In this document: one piece after another, positions 34,201 through 46,703 of the stretch | How positions within the stretch are numbered: the first letter of the stretch is position 1 | Layout: the number at the start of each line of letters is the position of its first letter | Origin: Ilyonectria destructans | Taxonomy: Eukaryota > Ascomycota > Sordariomycetes > Hypocreales > Nectriaceae | Reading direction: 5' to 3' | Length of the DNA stretch: 64,000 nucleotides | Assembly (NCBI GenBank): GCA_020740775.1 | Contig: JAHEWK010000001.1 | Coordinates: 5,208,001-5,272,000, forward strand | Made by a program: the position numbers and the translations under genes | Notes under the pieces: generated by a model | Databases searched by the model: none | Seen by the model: the letters and a program-made list of their open reading frames with translations, nothing else | What the model was told of the DNA's origin: nothing

Positions 34201-37082
34201 GTGTCAAGGCGGCTAGAGATGTTAGAATCAAGGCGGCAGCTGCTTGTGCTATGGTTGCAATGAACATCCTACCCAAGAAGCCTAGTCCTCTGATCAAGGG
34301 TATCATGGATTCCGTCAAAACAGAGGAGAGCCAGCTGCTGCAAATCCGATCTGCAGACACCATCGCGAGATTGGTACAGCTGTTTACCAACAAGGGCCGG
34401 AGAGGCCCGGCCGACAAGGTTGTTTCAAACCTGGTCAAATTCTCCTGCGTCGAGGTCGCAGAGACACCGGAGTTCCCTGTCCATGCCACCAAGACTGACT
34501 GCGTTCTCTCGATGCAAAAGGAGGAAGATAGAGTTGACCATGCCGATGCTGCCAAATGGGCCAAAGAGGCGAAAGCAGCTCGCATCACCAGACGCGGTGC
34601 CAAGGAGGCGCTCGAGATCCTCTCAAGAACCTATGGGGCCAAACTGCTGGAGACGGTGCCTAGTTTGCGAACCTTCATGGAAGCGCCCCTGGTCAAGGCA
34701 TTCTCAGACAGCCTCCCCGAGGAGGCCAAGGACCCCGAGCAGAACTTTGGACAGGAGATTGTCGATGCTATGTCTGTCATTCGCACCATGACACCGACTC
34801 TTGACACGGCTCTGCACTCCTTCGTGATGGAGATGATGCCCCTGGTTATCAAAGCTCTCCACTCGGAACTTTCGGTCTTCCGCTACATGGCAGCCAAGTG
34901 CCTTGCTACCATCTGCAGTGTTATCACCGTGGATGGTATGACTGCACTCGTCGAGAAGGTTTTGCCATCAATCAACAACCCCATCGACCTCCGCTTCCGC
35001 CAGGGTGCCATCGAGGCCATCTACCACCTCATCGCCGTCATGGGCGATTCCATCCTCCCATATGTCATTTTCCTCATCGTGCCCGTGCTGGGACGGATGA
35101 GCGATTCCGACAACGAGATTCGTCTCATCGCTACGACATCCTTTGCCACGCTCGTGAAGCTTGTACCTTTAGAAGCCGGCATTCCCGACCCACCTGGTCT
35201 ATCCGAGGAGATGTTCAAGGGTAGAGATCGTGAAAGAACCTTCATCGCACAGCTGCTGGACCCCAAGAAGGTAGAGGCATTCCAGATCCCTGTGGCCATC
35301 AAAGCCGAATTGCGATCGTACCAGCAAGAAGGTGTCAACTGGCTCCACTTCCTCAACAAATATCACCTCCACGGCATCCTTTGTGATGACATGGGTCTCG
35401 GAAAGACGCTCCAGACTCTTTGCATCGTTGCCAGTGATCACCATCAACGCGCCGAGGAATACGCCAAGACACAGTCCCCTGATGTTCGAAGGTTACCGTC
35501 GCTCATTGTTTGCCCACCGACACTCTCTGGGCATTGGCAACAGGAGATCAAGGCCTATGCCCCATTCTTGAGTGTGACCGCGTACGTGGGGCCGCCGATC
35601 GAGAGAAAGATGATGAGAGACAAGCTTGGAGAAACCGATATTGTCATCACCTCTTACGATGTGTGCCGCAATGATTCCGACATCCTCGATAAACATAACT
35701 GGAATTACGTCGTGTTGGATGAAGGCCATCTGATCAAGAACCCCAAGGCCAAGATCACGCAGGCAGTTAAGCGACTGGCTAGTAACCATCGTCTTATTCT
35801 CACCGGCACGCCAATTCAAAACAACGTTCTTGAGTTGTGGTCTCTGTTCGACTTCCTCATGCCTGGTTTCTTGGGCGCGGAGAAGGTCTTCTTGGATCGG
35901 TTTGCCAAGCCAATCGCGGCGAGTCGATACAGCAAGGCGTCCTCCAAGGAGCAGGAAGCTGGTGCGCTCGCCATTGAAGCCCTCCACAAGCAGGTTCTTC
36001 CCTTCCTGCTGCGTCGTCTCAAGGAGGAGGTGCTAAACGACCTCCCACCCAAGATCCTGCAAAACTACTACTGCGATCTGAGCGATCTACAGAAGAAGCT
36101 CTTCGAGGACTTTACTAAGAAGCAGGGCAAGAAGATCCAGGCCGAGGCTGGTCGCGAGGACAAAGAATCCAAACAGCACATCTTCCAAGCGCTGCAATAC
36201 ATGCGCAAGCTGTGCAACTCGCCTGCCATGGTCATGAAGCCTGGGAATACCCTTTACGATGACACGCAGAAGATTCTCCAGAAGCAAGGAACATCGATTG
36301 AGGATCCCCGACATGCACCGAAACTGACTGCCCTGAGAGATCTTCTGGTGGACTGCGGTATTGGTGTCGAGGGAGGAGACTCTAACGATCCTCTGTACCA
36401 ACCCATCAAACCTCATCGCGCGCTCATCTTCTGTCAGATGAAGGAGATGCTTGACATGGTTCAGAACAAGGTCTTGAAGGACCTGCTTCCTTCAGTATCT
36501 CACCTGCGGCTTGATGGTTCTGTCGAGGCCAACAAGAGACAGGACATTGTCAACAAGTTCAACAGTGACCCGTCGTATGACGTCCTCTTGTTGACTACCA
36601 GCGTTGGTGGTCTTGGTCTCAACCTGACAGGAGCCGATACCGTCATCTTTGTGGAACATGACTGGAATCCTCAGAAGGATCTGCAGGCCATGGACCGAGC
36701 TCATCGAATCGGTCAGAAGAAGGTAGTGAACGTGTACCGACTCATCACTCGTGGAACACTCGAGGAGAAGATCTTGAGCCTCCAACGTTTCAAGATTGAT
36801 GTGGCGTCAACCGTCGTCAACCAGCAAAACGCCGGTCTCTCGACGATGGATACGGATCAGATCCTAGACTTGTTCAACCTGGGAGACTCTGGACCGAGCC
36901 TCATATCGGACAAGCCTCAAAATAGCATGGAAGGCAGAGAAGAGGACATGGTGGACCTCGAAACAGGCGATGTAGTCCAGCCTGGAAAGAAGGCATGGCT
37001 GGACGACTTAGGAGAGTTGTGGGACAACAAGCAGTACGAGGAGAGTTTCGACCTCGACGACTTCATGAAGACCATGTCCTGA
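31249..37082 (+). CDS. MOT1: MOT1 / BTAF1, TBP-removing Swi2/Snf2 ATPase
   Basis: Strips TATA-binding protein from DNA using ATP, redistributing TBP genome-wide. Exons 31249..31259 (11 nt), 31317..31334 (18 nt) and 31409..37082 give 1900 aa. The two tiny exons rebuild the family start MASRLDRLVTILETGSTRL; without them the frame begins with intron-derived residues. The N-terminal ~1270 residues are HEAT-repeat rich, with an acidic Lys/Glu insert near residues 75-110. The Swi2/Snf2 motor follows: DDMGLGKTLQT (Walker A, ~1336), DEGHLIKNP (DEGH box, ~1447), LTGTPIQNN, TTSVGGLGLNLTGAD and HRIGQKK (~1775). The C-terminal tail ends FDLDDFMKTMS. All motor motifs are intact. Very sure. Confidence 0.97.
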
Positions 37083-37707
37083 GTTGCTTAGAACTTAGCT
37101 GGACGATAACGATCCTACATATTTCTAATTGGGCCACCGAGGAGACTGGGACGAGCATGGTCTTGCTAGAGAAAAGGGTGTTTTGGGGCTCATCAATACC
37201 TATTTGCCTGTATAATAGAACATTAGCGAAGGAGTATTACTGTTTGTATCAATGTCAATGGGACCCGAGAAAGCGGATCTACGATTTTACACCAACCGAA
37301 CCAAGTTTCAATTGTGTTCGCCCTTTGCTAGTAGATGATACAACAAGAAATGAGGATGCGACGATCTCCACGACTCCCGGATCATCAAGGGGAGAATAAG
37401 AAGACTAAGCCCATTTGGTGGCCCTCTTAAAAAATTTCAGCAAAATATCAATACTGTGCTAGAATCCGGGAAACCTCTGACTTAGAATCAACAAGCTCGA
37501 TGAACAAGTTCCTCTTTATTCCAACTGCAGTAATGCATTCCAAGGCTTGACTTGTGTGTGTGAGTAGCAACACTCGCATCCAAAGACCGGGGGTGAAGTT
37601 CTGAGAGCCGCCATTCCCAAAGAAACTTATGCCACGTTCTTAGACCCACACATCCGGCACGACGCAGATATACCTAATTCCATGACCAAAATTGCAACAA
37701 TCCACCA
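37083..37707. other. Intergenic region, MOT1 to tRNA-Gly
   Basis: About 620 bases, AT-richer than the coding flanks, holding the MOT1 3' UTR. No gene recognised. Confidence 0.5.
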
Positions 37708-37789
37708 GCGTAATTGGTTTAGTGGTAAAATTCTCCGTTGCCATTCGAGCAACGTCGGGGAGCCCTGGGTTCGATTCCCAGATTACGCA
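37708..37789 (+). tRNA. tRNA-Gly (anticodon GCC) with an 11-base intron
   Basis: Acceptor stem GCGTAAT pairs perfectly with ATTACGC (37782-37788), followed by A73. The T arm reads CTGGG-TTCGATT-CCCAG. The anticodon stem CTCCG pairs with CGGGG (37756-37760, one G-T), and the loop reads TTGCCA before the intron, placing anticodon GCC at 37740-37742. The intron, 37744..37754, lies one base 3' of the anticodon, the canonical position. Its GCAAC complements GTTGC of the anticodon arm, the usual pre-tRNA intron pairing. Box A (TTAGTGGTAAA region) and box B (GGTTCGATTCC) are present. CCA is not encoded, as expected in eukaryotes. Confidence 0.95.
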
Positions 37790-38139
37790 ACGCAATAAGA
37801 GCCTCGTTGGCTTGACACCATTTTCTTTTTGCCCTGCCCATGAATTTCTTCTTGGTGTTTTGTGCCTGTGTCTTTTGCCCGGGACTGTGTGGCTGGCGAA
37901 CTGGTGGCTGACTGTGGCGCACGCTGCCAAAGCCACACCAGCTCGAGTCTCGATGGTGGGGTGCTCGATTGGGAACCCCGCTATCAAGTTCCAGCTTCAA
38001 GCCCCGTCCAGAATCTTCCACTGTGTGCGGTTACAATACAGCTCTTTCTTTACACCAACTGGTAGGCAATTCTTTTTTGTCTGTATTACGACACTTTCAG
38101 GTTTAACTGTCCAGTGGTAGCACGAGCCTCTTTGCAAAG
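37790..38139. other. Short region between tRNA-Gly and CDC37
   Basis: About 350 bases. A T-rich run TTTTCTTTTT (about 37821-37830) shortly downstream of the tRNA is a likely RNA polymerase III terminator. The rest is the CDC37 promoter/5' UTR; no other gene seen. Confidence 0.5.
37821..37830 (+). terminator. Probable Pol III terminator of tRNA-Gly
   Basis: First T4-or-longer run on the sense strand downstream of the tRNA, about 32 bases after its end. T runs of four or more terminate RNA polymerase III. Assignment is by position only. Confidence 0.5.
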
Positions 38140-39712
38140 ATGCCGGTCGACTACAGCAAATGGGTATGCAGTCTTGACCTCGCCTCACCCCTCTCGGCTT
38201 CTGGCAGATCCTGCTGACACGCACTATTCGTCTAGGACGCCCTGGAGCTCAGTGATGACTCTGATATCGAAGTTCACCCCAACGTCGACAAGAGGTCCTT
38301 TATTCGCGCCAAGCAGAACCAGATCCACCAGGAGCGCCAGCAGCGGAAGCATCAGATCGAGACGCTCAAGTATGAGCGCATCATCAACGATGGCCTGATG
38401 AAGCGCATCTCGGCGCTCCTGGCCTCGTTGCGAGCCCATGCATCCGAGGCAGCCACCCGAAACCCCGCTGAGGTTGCTTTCCAGGCCGTGATGGAGTCGG
38501 CTGGGAACCCTGGCGACGACAAGCCGCCGCCACGGCCCGAGGGTGTCCACAGCGACGAAAAGGAGCTCCCCACATACTCCAAGATGATGGCCACTCTACT
38601 GGACCAGGTTAACAAGGCCCTGGACGAGAAGAAGCCCGAGAGCAGGTACGATGGGATGGTCGCGGAGATCCAAGAGCACGAGAACAAGGTCAAGACTCTG
38701 CAGACGGAGCTTGTGGCAAAGCTGGAGGAGCTGCAGAAGGAGGAGGGCAAGAAGATTACCAGCGAGGGTCTCCACACTGGGTTCAACAGCTCGCACGTCA
38801 ACAAGTCGAAGCCCGCAGACAAGCCGGAGGGTACCCAGGTGGAGCTCCTGAACCCAGGCTTCCCGACTGCCTCTGGATCTGGTGCGAATGAGCCGGTCAA
38901 GGTGGACAATGATGACGAAATCGAGTCGTCCCCGGCAGGCAAGAAGTTTGGAACGATCCGGGCCAATGATTACTCGTCGAGTTTGCAGTTCCTGTTGCAG
39001 AACCCCCAGATTCTGGTGGAGAAGGAGACCGACGGGCTGCTGGTCTTGGCCTTTGATGCCGCCCTTGAGAACAAGGACGACCTCGCTCGGCAATACGTGC
39101 ACCAGGCGTTGCTCCTACAGTACTGCCGTGCTCTGGGTAAGGACGGCGTGGGCCTGTTCTTCAAGCGAATCACGACCAAGGGCCACCAGGCACAGGAGGT
39201 CTTCTACAAGGATGTCCAGGAAACGTTCATGAAGATCCGAACACGGTCACGGGAGATCATTGCGGAACGAGCCAGGGACGGAGAGACGGAGGGCGTGGAG
39301 CAGATCCAACTACACGCAGTGGAGCCCGGAACGGTGATCCAGATTAAGGTGCCGGCGGCGGACAGCCAAGACCCGGAGGAGCAGGAGGCCCGCAAGGTCT
39401 ACGAAAGCTTTAAGCCGGAGATGAAGAAGGCTCTGGAGTCAGGAAAGCTGGACGAGGTGAACAAGGTGCTGGGCAACATGACGGTTGACGAGGCTGAGGA
39501 GTTGGTCGGTCTATTTGGCGAGGTACGTGACTGTGTCCCTTGTCCCCTGTTCCCAGAACAAAAGCTAACAGAGCGGTTGACAGGCCAACATCCTGAGTTT
39601 GGAGGAACAGATTATCGATGCAACCACGGAGGAGGGCCAGAAGCAGCTCAAGGAAATCGAGGCTGCGGCAGCGGAGGGCAGCAAGCAGTCGCAGTACGAC
39701 GATCCGGAGTAA
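38140..39712 (+). CDS. CDC37: Hsp90 co-chaperone Cdc37
   Basis: Kinase-specific co-chaperone that delivers client kinases to Hsp90. Exons 38140..38163, 38236..39522 and 39584..39712 (all phase 0) give 479 aa. The N-terminus MPVDYSKWDALELSDDSD carries the conserved CK2 site serine at position 14 (same as yeast Cdc37). A coiled-coil N-domain follows. The Hsp90-binding middle domain is marked by SLQFLLQNPQILVEKETDG and YVHQALLLQYCRALG, and the C-terminal domain by the VEPGTVIQIKVP and NKVLGNMTVDEAEELVGLFGE stretches. The last short exon encodes the conserved ANILSLEEQIIDATTEEGQ tail. Reading through intron 2 would give a wrong C-terminus. Very sure. Confidence 0.96.
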
Positions 39713-41926
39713 GGATGATGACCATGGTGTGTGATATGGGTGCGAGGACACCATTGAACACGGGTGGGATGCAGATCACATAAGCAAACGCAAGCAAATA
39801 TCACGTAGTACATGCCAGGCTGGTTGGCGGATGGGTGCAGCAGCTACAGTATGGTGGTGAGAAAAACCAGCTCAATGATGACCAACATTGACCCAAACCG
39901 TTTGTCGGGTGAATGCAGCGATGATGTCATGCCATTGGCAGTGGGACGGACGTGAGTTTTCTCACTCTTTCGGTGTCCACCATGCAAATGTCTTCAACAG
40001 CGTCGATGTGCGGAGGCCTGTACCGGGTCCTGTGTGGACCAGAGTACGTACTGCGGGAGTGAAGATCGAGTTTGATTCTAGACCGGAGCGGAATCCCTAA
40101 ACAGTTCCTGTTCGGTAGTTGCGCCATGTCGGTCGCATGGATCATCATGGCACTGTAGCATTGCATCACACCATTTGGCGCGGTGCGCGGGACGCGTGTA
40201 TAATTCAGCACCGTGGCTCTGGCTCTCGGCGCTGGGCCGTTGGCTCTCGGCGCTGGTGCATAAAAATAGCATCAGTGCCCACTACACCTGGGACAACAAA
40301 GCGTTCGAGTCCTGCGACTTGCACTGCCTCCCACCGCCACCGACTTTTGTACATGCAGCTTGCGCTTGTGCTTGTACTTGTTCAGTACGCAGTCATCCGG
40401 TGGCGGGGCTCACGAGGCAGCTGGACGTTTTTGGGTGTGGATGATATGCAAGTGGGCGCACACGAGGCTGGATTGCTCTTTGTAGATGCGAAATGCATAA
40501 CCATAGAACAATGTCGAATGCTGCCCTGCCAGATTCTAGAATCCAGGGGGCCGGGGTAGGTATTTGTGGACCTTGAATACGGGATGCCCTGGCCTGATCG
40601 ATCACGTCTGAACATGAAGCTCTGGATGTCTGCCGTAATTCATACCGGGCTGTTGTAAGTACGCCATCTCTGCGGAAACCACTCTTTCGATGGGCTGTGA
40701 AGATGCGGTGAAAAGCCTTGACCCCCATAATTAGTGCAGATCTGTATTATCAAAGAGATTCCGGAGTAGTCCGTGACAGCAGAGATCTTAATATCGCACG
40801 CCAAGTTTCTAGCACTCGAGCCTATTTCGGTTTGTCTCATGGTCCAAGCCAGCAGGGAACGTGTATCCACTTCAACCCTGGAGGCCGTACTGAGTACACG
40901 AGTAGGAAATTCAATGTAATTACTACGCAGGCCGCCGCGAGAGAGCACCTGCCCATCCGTCGTCTGTAGCTTGCGATGCAATGTTTCTGAATGCCATGTC
41001 CAGCCTGACGGACATCTTGGCGAATCGCCGCGGTGCCGTTCCAAGACGGCGCTATAGCGGCCACTGCAAACCCGCACAAGGCAGTGCTGACCTTGGCATC
41101 GATAGTTCCAACCCCTCACGGTCAGCCCTTTTTCTGACGACACACAAAGCGCAGTGCAAAGCAGCATTAATCGAATCAGGCGTTGTTGGGATGCAGTCGT
41201 CACTCTGCGTGCGTCCAGAGTCGTGAGTACGTAGCGCTGCTCATTATGCCACAACTCGCAAGGGGTTTCAAAAGCGTACCAAGTACAAGATGCCGACCCG
41301 CTGCTGACGTTTCGGGAGGCGCAGCAGCGCTGTCTTCCCCCGTTGGGTCCACTGCAGGGAGCGCCATTGGCCTGGCTCTTCCAAACCGCCTCCCGCCAGC
41401 CGCCGTCCCGCCAGCCGCCTCCTCGTACTGGCACGTACGTACGTACTGTACGTGTGTCATAGTAGGGGTCCTCCCTCTGTCGGGCGTCCGATTTAGGGAC
41501 CTAGGCGCTGTTCGTGTGGCCCATTACAGGGGCTCTGGAGGATACAGTACACAGCCGAAGACTGTGCAAGCGTGATGTGCAGCACACACAACTCAAGCAC
41601 CCAGAAAACCGGGGCCAGGCGACGTCAGCTCTCTCTCTAGCACGGGGTGAAGGGCTGCGCTTCAGCTCCACTACCTGCAGATGAGGCAGTCTGGGCTGTC
41701 CCTTGCTCTGTTTCGTATCGACTATATCCTCTTCAACCTTTCTGCCTGCTTGTATTATTCACTTTGTTCTGTTGCTATTCTCCTGCTCTTTTGTCTGTCC
41801 GGGTTCCACTTTCTTCTTCAGTCCTTCGCTACTGCCTCGACGAGGAATTCTCAGACAGTCACTCTCACCTCTCACGAGACACATTCACACCACACATCCA
41901 CATCACACATCCACATCTTTCTCAAG
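39713..41926. other. 2.2 kb gene-free region
   Basis: CDC37 3' UTR and upstream region of the PLC-like gene. Contains two copies of GGCTCTCGGCGCTGG (40221-40235 and 40242-40256), a CGCCAGCCGCC run near 41392-41421, and an ACGTACGTAC run near 41435-41445. A C/T-rich leader with CACATCCACATCACACATCC-like repeats directly precedes the start codon. No recognisable gene. Confidence 0.5.
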
Positions 41927-43006
41927 ATGCTTCCTTCGTCACTCTACCGCTCGGCCACGGCCGGAGCTCTCGCTCTCTTCGCCGCTGTCGCTTCCGTCAG
42001 CGCTGCTACGGCTTGCAACAACTCACCTAGCCTCTGCAGTCGCAACTACAACAATATCACACACATGGGCGCCCACGGTAGCTCATTCCTTCGCGACGGC
42101 ACCAGCAGTGTTGCCGCCGCCGGTAACCAGTTCAACAACGCCACCGTTGCCCTCAACGCCGGCATCCGACTTCTCCAGGCCCAGGTCCACGTGTCCAGCA
42201 ATGTGCTCCGCCTGTGCCATACTTCGTGCGAGTTGCTCGACGCCGGCACCCTCGAGGACTGGCTGGTTAAGATCTATGACTGGATGAACCAAAACCCCAA
42301 CGAGGTCGTTACTCTCCTGCTCGTCAACTCAGATGATGCCAAAGCCTCTGAGTTTGGCTCCGTCTTCAACAGCTCCGGCATCTCTGATCTGGCCTACACA
42401 CCTTCTAGTACCCAGAGCCCGACTAGCGACTGGCCCACCTTGACGTCCATGATCAGCAGTGGTGGGCGCCTTGTCAACTTCATCACAAACATCGACGCCA
42501 GCACCGACTACCCCTTCCTGCTGCCCGAGTTCGACTACGTCTTCGAGACCGCCTTCGAGGTCGCCACGCTCGACGGCTTCAACTGCACACTTGACCGCCC
42601 CTCCAGCGCCGATTCCGCGGCTTCCGCCCTCTCCAGCGGCTTCCTCAGCTTGGCCAACCACTTCAAGTACCAGAGCCTCAGCACTACGCTCTCGCTCTAT
42701 ATCCCCGACGTGTCCAATATCGAAATTGTCAACAGCGCCAACACCACCGAGGACGGTAACTTAGGTCTGCATCTGCAGGATTGCAAGAGCGAGTGGGGTG
42801 TCATCCCGAACTTTGTCCTCGTTGACTTGTTTGAGGAAGGCAACGTCTTCACGGCCCTTGACCGCATGAACGATATTTCCGATGCCACCGGTCGTGAGAA
42901 GGTCGCAAGCAGCGCCGACGACGAGTCCAATGCTAGTCGCGGCGACAAGGGCATGGGCCCTGTTGCTCTGATCGCGTTCGTCGCAGCGGCCATCATGCTG
43001 GTGTAA
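41927..43006 (+). CDS. Secreted, probably GPI-anchored PLC-like phosphodiesterase (PI-PLC X-type fold)
   Basis: Single exon, 359 aa, from the ATG directly after a C/T/CA-rich leader; the frame is open 246 bases further 5' but that stretch has no conserved start context and would bury the signal peptide. Residues 1-~26 (MLPSSLYRSATAGALALFAAVASVSA) are a typical signal peptide. The catalytic-histidine region reads NITHMGAHGSS, and the second conserved block LCHTSCELLDAG is followed by LEDWLVKIYDWMNQNPNEVVTLLLVN, as in fungal PLC-like phosphodiesterases. A Ser/Asn-rich stretch and a hydrophobic end (MGPVALIAFVAAAIMLV) suggest GPI anchoring. Several Asn-x-Ser/Thr sites are present. Substrate unknown; the family is common in the cell walls and secretomes of filamentous fungi. 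Confidence 0.88.
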   Translation: MLPSSLYRSATAGALALFAAVASVSAATACNNSPSLCSRNYNNITHMGAHGSSFLRDGTSSVAAAGNQFNNATVALNAGIRLLQAQVHVSSNVLRLCHTSCELLDAGTLEDWLVKIYDWMNQNPNEVVTLLLVNSDDAKASEFGSVFNSSGISDLAYTPSSTQSPTSDWPTLTSMISSGGRLVNFITNIDASTDYPFLLPEFDYVFETAFEVATLDGFNCTLDRPSSADSAASALSSGFLSLANHFKYQSLSTTLSLYIPDVSNIEIVNSANTTEDGNLGLHLQDCKSEWGVIPNFVLVDLFEEGNVFTALDRMNDISDATGREKVASSADDESNASRGDKGMGPVALIAFVAAAIMLV

Positions 43007-43577
43007 GGACCAGTCTGTTTCATTACCACACCAACTACACATACATATACCCAGACACCAACCCAAGGACGGGTTGGGCATTTAACCACCCGAGTTTGTT
43101 GATTGAGCATAAAGCGAGGCGTTTTGGGAGCGGATTTGCATTGGGAAAGGCTTTGTCCGAAAATTGATTTTCTTGCTGGTTGGTTTTCTTGGTTGCGGCA
43201 TCTTTTGGAATAGATATATATCATCGGGAGATTGAAGCCGTGTTTCCCATAGATGGAAATCGGCGACCGAACAGAATTAGATAGACTCATATGAATGACA
43301 AGGCACAAAGAAAGCCACAAGTTGATTCACCTGATTGGCCCTGATGCCTTTGCGTGACATGTTGCTGCTGGTGGCAGTGTGGAGATGAATCGTAAGTCAG
43401 CGTTGATGTTTTTGTTAGCTTCCGTGACGTTTCGCTGCCCAATTGGCACTCGCACTTTCAACTTCCGAGCACTCCATACGCATTCATCTCGACTTCGGCC
43501 AACGCCACCTTCGAAGCCAACATCCCCCGACGAGAGCATCAATCCTCCAAGCTTAACGAATTAGCACCATAGGAACC
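43007..43577. other. Intergenic region, PLC-like gene to ECM15-like gene
   Basis: About 570 bases with the PLC-like 3' UTR and the ECM15-like promoter. Nothing else is recognised. Confidence 0.5.
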
Positions 43578-44171
43578 ATGGACTACGCTAGCATTGCTAC
43601 GCCGTCGGCCTGCTACGCCGACTTCTGCCTCCTCCCCGTGAGTCGCGCGCCTAACTCGCCACCGCATGTCTCGGGGTTCCGTTTTGGCGCTGACATTGGC
43701 TGGGATAGATTGGTACTGGCAGCGTCTCTGTGGCAGAGGAGATTGCAGAGGTGCAGAAGGTGCTCAAGGCGAGCGGGCTGAAGTATACTCTGCACTCTGC
43801 TGGGACGACTGTTGGTGAGTCATTTACATCTCGCTTCCTCCCGTTATACCCATCTTGCGACCAGGCTCGCGTCAAGGCGCTGCAGAGACGTGCAGAAGCT
43901 AATATGTCAACTTTGCAGAGGGCCAGTGGGACGAAGTCATGGCGGCGGTTGGCAAGGCCCACGCCGTGGTGCACAAGCGCGGCGTCGTGAGGGTTCAGTC
44001 ATCCATGAGGGTCGGCAGCAGGTGAGTTTTTCGCATCTTGGCTTTGCAGCATATGATGTGCGCGGAGATACTGATGGATCGTGTCGTGGCAGGACGGACA
44101 AGAAGCAGACGGCCGAGGACAAGGTCAAGCGGGTGGAGGGGCTGTTGGCCGCGGCGGAGGAGAGCAAGTGA
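43578..44171 (+). CDS. UPF0045 / ECM15 family protein (MTH1187-type, thiamine-binding-like)
   Basis: Small cytosolic protein of the MTH1187/YkoF-like fold; relatives bind thiamine or its precursors, but the role in fungi is not settled. Four exons 43578..43637, 43709..43814, 43919..44021 and 44093..44171 give 115 aa, close to the usual ~100. Conserved blocks: CYADFCLLPIGTGSVSVAEEI, GLKYTLHSAGTTVEG, VHKRGVVRVQSSMRVGSRTDK. Each exon contributes one block, which supports the splice model strongly even though no single open frame covers the gene. Identity as family member is firm; substrate is inference. Confidence 0.92.
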
Positions 44172-46703
44172 GGCGCCATACGGGCAATGAAGCCTCTGGA
44201 TTCTGCATCGCCATCCGAGGATGGGTCCATAGATGCCGAGGCAGACAAGCAGTGGAGGAGGAGATACGTAAATAGATAGCACGAAACTCCATATCTGGCC
44301 TCCCATCGGTGCTGCCAAGATGCCGTGTCCCAGCCCACGAGTCTCCGGTCCACCAGGCAAAACACAAGTCCCCCGCTGCCGTCCCGGTCACGGCGGCCTC
44401 GCACACCCCCCCGTCCTCGCATCGAAGCCCGCCGGCCCTGCCAAAACAATGTGTCAACTCGTAGTCGAGCTCCGCAAATCCGGGGGAATATACCGGCGGC
44501 TCGATTGCCTGTCTGGTCTATTACGTACAGCCTGCCCCCGCCCGGGAGATGGCCTTCCCTCCGATGGCGATGCTCTGCTATCCGGCCGGACCCCGGAGGT
44601 CGACTACCCCGGCGGCGCCGTCCCCCTCCGGCTTCCCCCCGCCAGCGCCCTGGAGACCAAGTCCCGTGGACGGGCGAATGTAGCCTACTCGCACGGGGAT
44701 TTGGAGGGTGTGCAATTGGCCAGCTGGAAACTCGGGGGTTTGGCGCTTAGTGCTCGGTTCCTACAATAGCCGTTTGCGACGTTCGTAGTGGGTGTTACAC
44801 CGGGGCGGTCCCATGACGGAGGTACCGGGGTGGAGACTTCGATTTTTTTTTCCAACACTTGTTGCTGGATGTTTCGGTCTGGCGGTCCGCGGGCGAGATC
44901 GGAGCCTGGACTAAGACAAACATGGTCAATCACTAGTCAATGGGCCTAGAGTTGGTGTCATGGCTAACTACGACCGACCGGCCGGCGGGAAGGACAAGTC
45001 TATCTGATGAGATGTTTGCCGTAGGTAATCCCGTGTCTTTGCCTATCTGTCTCCCGTATCACGGCATCGCAACACTCTCTCTCGACTCTCGCTGTCGACA
45101 TGTGTATGGTTCGCAGCGGCGACGACGCTCGCCCAATGGAAGCAGGCGCTTGTATCAGCAACCTCCGTGTCTAGACATGCAGTGAGACCCTCCGGGCGGA
45201 AATGTGTCTCCAGCTGCAGAAGCTTGCTGTCAGTGTCGCAGCTGAGTCGACGATGCAGCATGTCGTGACACAGCTGTAAGCCGAAGCTCAGCAGCTCTCT
45301 CCTGGTCTCTCTCCCCGCAAACGCCGGGAAACCAATCGCCCGCGCGGATGCAACTAGATGCCGCTCCAATTTGCCACGGGTACCGGGAGTGCTCCCTCCC
45401 TTTGGCTCTTGATGTGACACACAGACGTATACACAGACGTCCGTGTACAAAGACACGTTTTTCCCATCCAGACGCATGACCAGTCGACGTTACGGTGGTG
45501 TTTGATCTCCGAGGCGGCCAGCACGGGCTTGCTGTTCCCCGCGGTTCGCACGCCTCCCCGGCGGCCAAGTGGGACCGGCAATCGTTCCCGGTCGTGGCGG
45601 GGTGTGGCTTTGCCCTGCAACCGTCGCTCCTTTAGCCAATTCTCCCGCCGTTCTGGTGTGTCACCTAGTTAAGCTTCTGGGGCTGCTCGGTCTCTGATGA
45701 CCTTCCCTTCTCGGTGAGGCCGGGACCGGACCGGTTCGCGGTGCGGTTGGGAGCCGTAGCCGGCCCAAGCGCATGGACGACGACCACGGACAGGGCGTGT
45801 GCTGAAGGTCGTCGCTTGATGCTGAGCGGCGATCAAGATCTGATGGGACCGGAGGCGTATAACCCGGCGATCTGGTTTTTATTTTTTCCCATTCGCTGCG
45901 TTGGGAGGTGTGCGCGCAGCGAAAACTGCCTGGGCCCAGGAAGACAACACCAGCCCCGGGTGCCGGTGGCGGGGCTCGAGCGATGGTGATAACCTCACCG
46001 GCACGCTGGCGGCTCCGGCTTTTACACTGGAACCAGGAGCAAGGGAGCACGCAGACTTGATGAAACCTGATCTTTTCATAACTATGTTTGTGGGGTTGAC
46101 CTCGTAACACTAATCCTTGTCTTGAATTGCGCATGTTGAGTTGTATCACCAAAATATCCTAGTTTCCACCATATCAGAATCAAGCACATGTTGCAAAATA
46201 ATTTACAAAATCTAAACCATTCATTCTCTTAAAGCCATTTCAACTGATTCTGGCCATTGTCTGCGCCGTCCCGTGATCCTCGCCGTGGTGTTGACGAGGT
46301 GAAGGACGCCCTCCCTCTCTCACCTCGGTGGCAGCCGTAGCAATGGCATGGCCCACTCCCTCTGACCCAAAGAGGCAAGGCCACGGAAGCTTCTGCCGGG
46401 GATTCTTCTGTCACAGCTCAGAGCCTCGCGGGTTTGGCGGTGTCTCGTCGGCACCCATGTCGCGTTCCTGCGTTACCGCGGTTTGCCGCTCCGTTGCGTA
46501 GCATAGTCAGAGGTGCCCGCGTCTAAGTGGCGTATACGGGTCACAATTTCACTTACACGCGGAAGGGCACGCGGAAGGGTTTGCAAGTTCTACTATTCAT
46601 GTCGCGTCTATCTCGCATTATACGGAGCCAACGCTCGGTTCTCTAAGCACATCTCTTGGGTATTCCATGATCCTCCGTAATCCGTCTAAAACTCAAAGAA
46701 AAC
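44172..46703. other. 2.5 kb gene-free region
   Basis: Between the ECM15-like gene (+) and the stop of the succinate-semialdehyde dehydrogenase gene (-). Open frames here are short, Pro/Arg/Ser-rich and unlike any family I know. An AT-rich patch at about 46130-46230 contrasts with GC-rich flanks. I see no repeat with recognisable ends. Confidence 0.45.

Noticed and set aside
41681..41926. Upstream extension of the PLC-like protein
   Set aside because: The frame is open, but the sequence is a C/T- and CA-rich leader, and the signal peptide begins at 41927.
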